This document shows, piece by piece, positions 6,301-10,073 of a stretch of DNA of 10,073 nt. The position numbers and the translations under genes are program-made. Each line of letters starts with the position of its first letter. Position 1 is the stretch's first letter. Location of the stretch: the NCBI GenBank assembly GCA_026770585.1, contig MU646858.1, forward strand, positions 22,799 to 32,871, in the 5' to 3' direction. Below the pieces are notes generated by a model. It was not told the origin of the DNA and did no database searches. It saw nothing but the letters and a program-made list of their open reading frames with translations. The DNA comes from Baffinella frigidus (lineage: Eukaryota > Cryptophyceae > Cryptomonadales > Baffinellaceae).

Positions 6301-9300
6301 GGGTTTGGGGTTTGGGGTTTGGGGTTTGGGGTTTAGGGTTTAGGGTTTAGGGTTTAGGGTTTAGGGTTTAGGGTTTAGGGTTCAGTGTTCAGGGTAGGGT
6401 TGAGGTTTAGGGTGTCCAGGGTAGGGTTAAGGGTTAGGGTTCGGTATAGGGTTAAGGGTGTATGGGTTGGGGCACCCACAAGATTTTCGGCGAAAACTCG
6501 AAGTCAAGGTCCGAAAGGCGCTGCAACCTCCCAGGAAGCATCCTGCAAACAAAGAGAAAGTTGACTGATCTGGGAGCATCCTGCTCGGTTTAGGGTTTAG
6601 GGTTTAGGGTTTAGGGTTTAGGGTTTAGGGTTTAGGGTTACCCATTTTCCGGTGGCCAACTTCTCTGCACAGCGCTCTACGAGCGTCAACCTGCGCCTCT
6701 TCATAACAACTACAGGGGCTCAAACCACACCTAAGACATCAACCATAAAACATAAATACGCCCTACACCATGCACCATAAAAAGGGGCTCGTAACTTTCT
6801 AAACAGCAAAACAAACACATAAGTGGATAGGGCTCGCAACCTGCCGCGGAGGTGCTCGTGGCGCTGTCGCCTGACCCACTGGATCAGCGCTTGCTCCACC
6901 CCACCCTGCACCACACCAGGTCGTCAGTGGGAATTTCAAACGCAACGTTTCTCGCTAAAAGTGTTAACGTACCTTATCCTGGTACATAGTCTTATTATTC
7001 CGCAAGCAGACATTAACTCAATGATCCGTTCTCTTCTGTATTACCATCGAGCCTCACGTTGCGTGATCCAATGGTGTCTATGCGCTTTATGACGGACCCG
7101 CCCCGACCCCTCGCTCCGTGGAGGGGTTCGATTAATTGCATAACAGTGATGGAATTAACAAGAACAAGTGAAATAATGTCCACGCCCCGTGCCTTTTGAC
7201 CCACTGGATCAGCGCTTGCTCCACCCCACCCTGCACAGGGAGATCCAATTGATTAAATAACCGTGATTAAATTAACAGCGGGGGGGGGGTTCGATTAATT
7301 GCATAACAGTGATATGGAATTAACAAGAACAAGTGACATAATGTCCACGCCCCGTGGCTTCTGACCCACTCGATCAGCGCTGGCTCCTCCCCACCCTGCA
7401 CGGGGGCAATCAATCAATTATATTTAAAAAATGATTAAATTGACAAATATTTTAAAAATGAATAAATTGTATATTGAAAAAAATGATTAAATTGATGTTA
7501 AAAAATTGATAAAATTGACAAAAAAAAACGACGTGATGACCGCTGCACGGGGGGATTCACGTATCCCTTAAGTGGCGAGTAGGCTCATACGTCCTACAAT
7601 AGGGCACTAGGACCTACCTAGGACCTCCTCGCGGTCAAATGTGACCGCATCGCCACTTACGGGATATAAAAAACCATGGCGGTGGGCTGCAGCGTTGAGG
7701 GTTCAGGGATCAGGGTTTGGGATTCAGGGTTTCGGGTTTCGGGTTTCGGGTTCAAGGTACAGGGTTTATGGATAAGTGGTTAGGGTTCAAAGTTTGGGGT
7801 CTAGGGTTGAGGGATCAGTGTTTAGGGGTTAGATTTTTTTCGGGTGTAGGGTTTTACGTTTTTCACAACGGCGCAGTGCATGCCACCCTTCGGGGGTTCG
7901 GGCGTGGGACTGGGGTGTGAAGTGGTGGACTGCTACGTTTTTCACAATGGCTTTGTGGTTTCGGGTCTAGGGTTCAGGGTTGCGGATTTCAGGTTTCGGG
8001 TTTTCGGGTGTAGGGCGTGCGTTTTTCACAATGGCGCAGTGCCCCGTGCGCTGCTTGAACATCAGCAGCTCAGCGAACCACTTGTCCCAATCCCGTAGGG
8101 TTTCGGGTTTCGGGTTTCGGGGTTCGGATTTCGGGTTTGCCGGTTTTGGGTTTTGGGTTTTGGGTTTTGGGTTTTGGGTTTTGGGTTTTGGGTTTTGGGT
8201 TTTGGGTTTTGGGTTTTAGGGTTCAAGGTGCATGGTTTACGGATTAGGGTTTACAATTTTGGGTTTAGGAATTAGTGTTTAGTGGTTAGGGTGTAGGGTG
8301 TAGGGTGTAGAGTGTAGGGTGTAGGGTGTAGGGTGTAGGGTGTAGGGTGTAGGGTTCTACGTTTTTCACGATGGCGCAGTGCCCCGTGCGCTGCTTGAAC
8401 ATCAGCAGCTCCGCAAACCACTTGTCCCAGTCCCGCTCCCACAAGTCGTGCGCGAAATCGACTGCCCGTAGACGCGCGGCGCGCACTGGGTGCAGCTCGC
8501 CACTCCCTGCGATACAGAGGATCCTCTCACTTCAGATGACCACACAGCGGACTGCGAAGGGATTTTCGGCCGAGTTTCCGCTACCGTACCCTTAGGAACC
8601 CCCCTATGTCCCTACGGGTTTCGTACCGTAGGGTCCTAGGTCTTATTGCTTAGGGGGTTTTCAAACTCCCTTCGAAATCCGCTCCCACAAGTCGTGCGCG
8701 AAGTTGACTGCGCGAAGGCGCGCGGCGCGCACTGGGTGAAGCTCGCCACTCCCTGCACGCAGAGAAAAGGACGATACAGGGGTTACTCGCGAATACTTAG
8801 TACATATATATATATAATATAATATATATATTATATATATATATATATATGTATATATATAAGAACACACACCGCCCCTAGGGTGGTCCTCGCACTGGGT
8901 GGAGCTCGCCACTCCCTGGACACGGTGGAAAGACAATAAATGGGGTTTAACAGGCTAACGTCCTGAAAATCGGGTAGTTGGGCCTACGGTATTACCTACG
9001 GTAGGACGTAGGGCTCCTAGGACCTAATGCTTCGAAGGACCCCCCCTAGGCCCCTACGGCCTACCGTAGACAATACCGTAGGCTTAACTACCCGGTTTTC
9101 AGGACGTTGGCCTATGAGGTTACTCGCGAAGAAGGACACGCAACGCACAGCGTGGTAAGGTTTATTGCCACGGCTCGCACTGGGCAGAGCTCGCCGCTCC
9201 CTGTAGAGGGTGACTCTGGTCAAAGAAAAAACAAACCCTAGACCCTGAACCCCTGCGTGAGCATAAAAGTTTGTAAGCGTGGCGCTTACGCTGGGTACAG

Positions 9301-10035
9301 CTCGCCGCTCCATGTAAAGGGTGGAAATATAATAGAGGGGTTACTCGCGAATAAGGACGCGCAACGCCCCTAGGGTGGTCTTAGGCGTAGCCCTGTCGTC
9401 GGACCCTAGGGTGGGAGTCACGCTCCCTGCACAGCGTGGAAAATTTGTGCTTATGGTGTGTGGTTTATGGTTTATGGTTTATGGTTTATGGTTTATGGTT
9501 TATGGTTTATGGTTTCGGGTGGAGGGTATAGGGCTTAGGTTTCAGGGTTTAGGTTTCAGGATTTAGGTTTCAGGATTTAGGGTTAAGGGTTTAGGGCTTA
9601 AGGTTTCGGGTTTCGGGTTTCGGGTTTAAGGTTTAAGGTTTCGGGGTTAGGGTTTAGGGTTTAGGGTTTAGGGTTTAGGGTTTAGGGTTTAGGGTTTAGG
9701 GTTTAGGGTTTAGGGTTTAGGGTGTAGGGTGTAGGGTGCGGGCGTACCGATCACCTAATTCCGGGATTCCGTAGGGTGCTACGGTATGCAATACCGTATG
9801 GTGATAGGGAATGCCGGAATCAAGTTAACGCCGGAATTAGGGCATGCGGGCGTACCTATCGCCTTGCGCTGCTTCTGGATGTGGTAGGGTTTATGGTTTA
9901 TTGTTTATTGTCTATTGTTTATGGTTTATTGTTTATGGTTTATGGTTTAGGGTATGGGTTTAGGTTTTAGGGTAAGGGCGTACCGATCGCCTTGCGTTGC
10001 TTCTGGATCCACCGCGCCAGCACCGGATTGCTTGC
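3002..10035 (-). CDS. Tandem helicase-associated (HA) domain protein, 3' part of a multi-exon gene
   Basis: Six exons (10035-9984, 8506-8361, 6905-6841, 6542-6480, 5981-5894, 5313-5221) all have AG acceptors and GT donors, and every junction agrees in phase. Together they give 507 nt, 169 codons. The product has HA-domain units (Pfam Helicase-associated family): LARWIQKQR, LHPVRAARLRAVDF, then WDKWFAELLMFKQRTGHC, LIQWVRRQR, LQRLSDLDF, then FWEQRFAELEAFRAEHGHVD, FATWMVRQR, ERERRLRLIG. Spacing from GHC or GHV to the (L/F)-x-x-W-(V/M) core is 14 residues in both full units, as in typical HA repeats. HA domains are thought to bind nucleic acid and form long arrays in algae and stramenopiles. Four low-confidence small exons and a Ser/Arg-rich last exon finish the model. 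The upstream part, which might contain a helicase core, is outside the window. Confidence 0.72.
3982..4102. mobile_element. Hairpin element, family 2 (GGGGTTACTCGCG ends)
   Basis: 36-nt arms 3982-4017 and 4067-4102 match at 34 of 36 positions, ends TA. The loop carries GGTCCTACGGTAGGGC. The paralogous segment near 4354-4360 reads straight from GATGAAG into GGAGGAGGCAGG, without the hairpin, which is a related unfilled site. Truncated or altered relatives lie at 8775-8888, about 9117-9150 and about 9332-9375. Confidence 0.75.
4103..4450. repeat. Duplicated GGCGGGGCGAGCC segment
   Basis: GGCGGGGCGAGCCTGCGGCG followed by CAAGACAGA occurs at about 4115-4143 and 4368-4397, each followed at some distance by GGTTACCTGCTGGTGCG and GGACGGAACTTGC. 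The two segments derive from one tandem duplication later interrupted by the foldback element in the first copy. Confidence 0.7.
4167..4301. mobile_element. 135-bp foldback element with GTTACCT target duplication
   Basis: Flanked by GTTACCT at 4160-4166 and 4302-4308. Ends are AGCTC and GAGCTAG. Inner inverted pairs are CGCCATTATTTC (4177-4188) with GAAATAATGGCG (4263-4274) and ATCACAGGT-AAATTT with its inverse around 4203-4245. The related copy at about 4411-4424 carries a single GTTACCT in the same context (AAGGGGCGGTTACCTGCTGG), an empty-site comparison. Confidence 0.78.
4419..4474 (-). CDS. Probable exon, basic NLGKRTAPFARKFRPRTS
   Basis: A 56-nt stretch between acceptor TCGTGTGTGCAG (ends 4475) and donor AG|GTAACC (4418). 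It encodes the 18 residues NLGKRTAPFARKFRPRTS and leaves AG, which joins the C of the last exon to give Ser. Copies of its last 25-30 bases with the donor occur at 4302-4330 and 3923-3952, the same pattern seen at the secure exons. Highly basic, possibly a localisation or nucleic-acid-binding segment. Confidence 0.42.
4654..4686 (-). CDS. Possible 33-nt exon EVEVESIQEKF
   Basis: Acceptor GTGTGTTAG (ends 4687) and strong donor GTAAGA (4653) bound eleven codons in phase 0, reading EVEVESIQEKF. The bases before the acceptor (GTGAAACGTGGGTCGTGTGTG-like) are repeated before the next exon at about 4481-4499. The open frame continues well past 4654, so the exon could be longer, but the GTAAGA donor and the phase of the next exon favour this end. 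Confidence 0.33.
4791..4996. repeat. 50-bp direct repeat, 156 bp apart
   Basis: ATCAATTCCTTTCCCCGTCC, then AAAGCGTRCCCGGACTAGTC and TAGTGCGGGG, occurs at 4791-4840 and 4947-4996 with one difference. The spacing is a multiple of three, and on the minus strand the repeat holds a possible acceptor plus exon start. Confidence 0.85.
4916..4980 (-). CDS. Possible exon, RARFGRGKELIDS
   Basis: Acceptor CACTAGACTAG (ends 4981) fits phase 1 from the preceding basic exon and opens a frame reading LRARFGRGKELIDSRNSPAG, then RL to a donor GTGAAC (4915). The frame stays open further, to a TGA just after 4885, and other donors are possible, for example GTGACT after 4886. The acceptor and first part are duplicated 156 bp away (4791-4830), where a stop follows soon. 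No family is recognised. Confidence 0.28.
5049..5082 (-). CDS. Possible small basic exon of the HA gene
   Basis: A 34-nt stretch between acceptor CTGCTCGCAG (ends 5083) and a perfect donor GTGAGT (5048). In phase 0, matching the end of exon F, it reads KRVSRTKKRVS and leaves one base. It is strongly basic, like a nuclear localisation signal. It is internally a duplication of AGAAGCGTGTGTC. An upstream acceptor near 5129 would instead give a longer Cys-rich exon. Splice sites and phase support it, homology does not. Confidence 0.33.
5221..5313 (-). CDS. HA gene exon F (FATWMVRQR...RRLRLIG)
   Basis: A 93-nt exon, acceptor CCCCTCTTCAG (ends 5314), donor GTGATC (5220), phase 0 at both ends. It encodes VFATWMVRQRQLHRRGDLEP and ERERRLRLIGC. 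F-x-x-WM-x-x-QR, then R-G-x-L-x-x-E-R-x-R-R-L-x-x-IG is the complete second half of an HA repeat, the clearest single HA exon in the window. The donor is the least certain point; no W follows in frame before low-complexity sequence. Confidence 0.76.
5314..5893 (-). repeat. HA-gene intron E-F: donor copies, GGTTCAT array, minisatellite
   Basis: In transcript order: a GGTTCAT heptamer array (about 5740-5880), exon-E-end copies with donors at 5729-5697 and 5600-5567 and a shorter one at 5442-5423, a GGATAGGGCGGCGGTTGGCA-type minisatellite (about 5488-5562), three degenerate CCATTTCAGATTT units (5346-5420) and the acceptor of exon F. Confidence 0.72.
5894..5981 (-). CDS. HA gene exon E (FWEQRFAEL...HGHVDVP)
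   Basis: An 88-nt exon, acceptor CTTGAACCAG (ends 5982), donor GTTCCC (5893), starting phase 2 and ending phase 0. It encodes FWEQRFAELEAFRAEHGHVD followed by VPDPYPEQT. W-x-x-x-F-x-x-L-x-x-F-x-x-x-x-GH-x-x-VP is the HA N-terminal signature. The chosen donor gives the usual 14 residues between GHV and the next F-x-x-W core. Copies of its end with donors GTACC lie at 5697-5729 and 5567-5600, and a full damaged copy lies at 6165-6229. Confidence 0.75.
5982..6479 (-). repeat. HA-gene intron D-E: heptamers, 22-bp tandem repeat, dead exon copy
   Basis: Contains GGTTTAG/GGTTTGG arrays (about 6255-6470), the damaged exon E copy at 6165-6229, and four tandem units of GTCTGTCATCGATTAGG plus five bases (period 22, 6081-6165). 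Confidence 0.75.
6165..6229 (-). pseudogene. Damaged full copy of HA exon E
   Basis: On the minus strand it keeps an acceptor-like AAATCAG and reads FWEQRFAELEAFR like exon E. A five-base deletion then shifts the frame before the GHV motif, and the donor region is replaced by GGACCCCTAATCG. It could not be used in frame, so it is a pseudo-exon. Confidence 0.7.
6480..6542 (-). CDS. HA gene exon D (R-L-x-x-L-DF end of repeat)
   Basis: A 63-nt exon after a good acceptor, TTTCTCTTTGTTTGCAG (ends 6543), with donor GTGGGT (6479). The first G completes an Arg codon with the AG left by exon C. It encodes MLPGRLQRLSDLDFEFSPKI and leaves TT, which becomes Leu with exon E. R-L-x-R-L-x-x-L-x-F matches the last helix of an HA unit. 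A later GT would break phase with exon E. Confidence 0.68.
6543..6840 (-). repeat. HA-gene intron C-D with pure GGTTTAG block
   Basis: About 6589-6638 is seven perfect tandem units of TTTAGGG. The rest (6640-6840) shows no gene; it includes a stretch rich in CATAAA/CATCAACCATAAAAC that may be a decayed heptamer array. Confidence 0.65.
6841..6905 (-). CDS. HA gene exon C (LIQWVRRQR core)
   Basis: A 65-nt exon, acceptor GGTGCAG (ends 6906), donor GTTGCG (6840), starting phase 0 and ending phase 2. It encodes GGVEQALIQWVRRQRHEHLR and G. The L-x-x-WV-x-x-QR motif with following basic residues is the HA core. Two further copies of its acceptor and first 30 bases lie upstream in the transcript sense at 7198-7236 and 7362-7400. 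They lose homology just after the QWV codons, so they are not functional exons. Confidence 0.72.
7124..7402. repeat. About 115-bp tandem duplication including exon C acceptor
   Basis: GGGGTTCGATTAATTGCATA, then ACAGTGAT, GGAATTAACAAGAACAAGTG and CCACGCCCCGTG, through to CACCCTGCAC occurs at about 7124-7237 and again at about 7286-7401, with a few changes. On the minus strand each copy starts with the CTGCAC-type acceptor and the first codons of exon C. Confidence 0.8.
7562..7666 (+). mobile_element. 105-bp foldback element, family 1, copy 3
   Basis: Ends TATCCCTTAAGTGGCGA and TCGCCACTTACGGGATA pair at 16 of 17 positions. Interior holds GTAGGCTCATACGTCCTAC, CCTAGGACC and GCGGTCAAATGTGACCGC. 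Exactly 105 bp, like the copies at 1080 and 2724. Confidence 0.75.
8361..8506 (-). CDS. HA gene exon B (end of one HA repeat, start of the next)
   Basis: A 146-nt exon, acceptor TATCGCAG (ends 8507), donor GTAGAA (8360). Its two first bases complete a Gly codon with the phase 1 end of exon A. It encodes 48 further residues: SGELHPVRAARLRAVDF closes one HA unit, then WDKWFAELLMFKQRTGHC opens the next, ending AIVKN in phase 0. An alternative donor GTGAAA lies nine bases earlier. The chosen one gives the canonical 14-residue distance to the next LIQWV core. Confidence 0.75.
8562..8690. mobile_element. Imperfect foldback element
   Basis: AGGAACCCCCCTA (from about 8595) pairs with CTTAGGGGGTTTTC (about 8650-8663), and weaker pairing extends outward (GAAGGGATTTTCGG with CCCTTCGAAATCC). 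The centre holds CGTACCGTAGGGTCCTAGG. It separates exon B from a nearly complete copy of that exon's start. Ends are uncertain. Confidence 0.45.
8681..8752 (-). pseudogene. Partial copy of HA exon B (acceptor and first 24 codons)
   Basis: Acceptor GCGTGCAG (ends 8753) followed by codons for SGELHPVRAARLRAVNFAHD and LWER, one residue different from exon B, then homology stops before WDKWF. It is the best preserved of the acceptor copies. It has no donor and would lead to a stop if used, so it is read as a dead exon fragment or cryptic site. Confidence 0.65.
8775..8888. mobile_element. Family 2 hairpin remnant interrupted by TA microsatellite
   Basis: TACAGGGGTTACTCGCGAAT begins the same left arm as the element at 3982. 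Instead of continuing directly into AAGAACACGCACCGCC, about 60 bases of TA/ATAT lie between; then AAGAACACACACCGCCCCTA resumes at 8861. The right arm is missing. Confidence 0.65.
8803..8860. repeat. TA microsatellite
   Basis: Near-pure (TA)n with a few AATAT and TTATAT interruptions, itself able to form a hairpin. It lies inside a family 2 hairpin arm. Confidence 0.9.
8952..9113. mobile_element. Long foldback element with about 52-bp arms
   Basis: AGGCTAACGTCCTGAAAATC... (8952-9004) is mirrored by 9061-9113 with about five or six mismatches. Pairing continues inward through GTAGGACGTAGGG and CCTAGGACC-like blocks. It holds the shared CCTACGGTAGG core. No target duplication seen. Confidence 0.7.
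9752..9838. mobile_element. Small foldback element with CCTAATTCCGG ends
   Basis: CACCTAATTCCGGGATTCCG (9753-) is mirrored by CGCCGGAATTAGG (ends about 9843), and inner GGTGCTACGGTATGCA / AATACCGTATGGTGATAGG adds pairing. It interrupts one copy of the exon A donor region (GCGGGCGTACCGATCACC). End positions are approximate. Confidence 0.5.
9984..10035 (-). CDS. HA gene exon A (W-I-x-K-Q-R core)
   Basis: Read on the minus strand, the (CT)n tract at 10041-10073 ends in acceptor CGCAG (10040-10036). The exon encodes ASNPVLARWIQKQRKAI and ends in phase 1 at donor GTACGC (9983). NPxL-x-x-W-I-x-K-Q-R is the C-terminal half of an HA repeat. Two partial copies of its 3' end plus donor follow in the intron at 9852-9880 and about 9739-9755. 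Confidence 0.72.
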
Positions 10036-10036
10036 C

Positions 10037-10038
<2 letters not shown>

Positions 10039-10073
<35 letters not shown>
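10039..10073 (-). repeat. GA/CT microsatellite serving as pyrimidine tract
   Basis: Pure GA repeat on the plus strand, thus (CT)n on the minus strand immediately before the CGCAG acceptor of exon A. It is the 3' end of an intron that continues out of the window. Confidence 0.75.

Larger units (their letters stand above)
6906..8360 (-). repeat. HA-gene intron B-C
   Basis: In transcript order: GGTGTAG array (about 8288-8353), GGTTTTG array (8143-8218), exon-B-end copies at 8095-8019, 7950-7934 and 7881-7855, mixed heptamers (7690-7850), a 105-bp foldback (7562-7666), an AT-rich stretch with ATTAAATTGA repeats (7405-7530), two acceptor copies of exon C, and unassigned sequence 6915-7120. Confidence 0.72.
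8507..9983 (-). repeat. HA-gene intron A-B
   Basis: In transcript order: exon-A-end copies (9880-9852, about 9755-9739), heptamer arrays (about 9455-9740: GGTTTAT, GGTTTCG, then ten or more GGTTTAG, then GGTGTAG; also 9885-9975), then repeated acceptor-plus-exon-B-start copies at 9432-9412, 9317-9287, 9206-9175, 8920-8891 and 8752-8681, interleaved with hairpin elements, to the real acceptor at 8507. Confidence 0.75.

Noticed and set aside
6915-7120. Possible exon or transposon fragment
   Set aside because: No domain, no convincing splice pair and no inverted ends were found; left as unassigned intron.
7405-7530. AT-rich stretch as promoter or scaffold attachment site
   Set aside because: Composition alone; degenerate ATTAAATTGA repeats explain it and it lies inside an intron.

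Overview
This is a eukaryotic nuclear window, probably from a protist or alga. It contains two convergent, intron-rich genes whose coding sequence is split into tiny exons (about 33-150 nt, one last exon of about 400 nt). The introns are filled with degenerate heptamers of the plant/algal-type telomere motif (CCCTAAA/TTTAGGG). No bacterial-style genes, Shine-Dalgarno sites, rRNA, tRNA or CRISPR were seen. The species cannot be fixed from sequence. The TTTAGGG-like repeats, HA-domain arrays and small exons suggest an algal lineage (prasinophyte, chromerid, dinoflagellate or haptophyte-like).

Left gene, + strand, about 41-2432, 5' end outside the window. Five exons (41-154, 470-513, 1681-1734, 2118-2165, 2346-2432) join in frame. 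They encode the second membrane helix and the following helix of a SLATT/DUF4231-like two-TM domain, then a short Gly-rich tail ending at a TAG. One intron appears to use a GC-AG splice pair.

Right gene, - strand, about 10035-3002, 5' end outside the window. Six exons (9984-10035, 8361-8506, 6841-6905, 6480-6542, 5894-5981, 5221-5313) join with matching phases into 169 codons. They form about two and a half tandem helicase-associated (HA) domains. A less certain run of small exons (5049-5082, 4916-4980, 4654-4686, 4419-4474) leads to a last exon at 3002-3398 encoding a Ser/Arg/acid-rich tail.

The strongest new signal is how the introns are built. Next to each real donor there are several decayed copies of the exon 3' end plus its donor. 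Next to many real acceptors there are decayed copies of the acceptor plus exon 5' end. Between them lie heptamer arrays. In both genes the arrays read CCCTAAA-like on the sense strand, so their orientation flips between the convergent genes. Small foldback (MITE-like) elements sit in the introns and intergenic DNA: a family of three copies each exactly 105 bp, a TA-bounded hairpin family, a 135-bp element with a GTTACCT target duplication that can be compared with a related unfilled copy, and others sharing CCTACGGTAGG and CCTAGGACC cores.

Stretches with no gene: 2433-3001 (3' flank/intergenic, with a direct repeat and a foldback element) and the large introns, described individually below.
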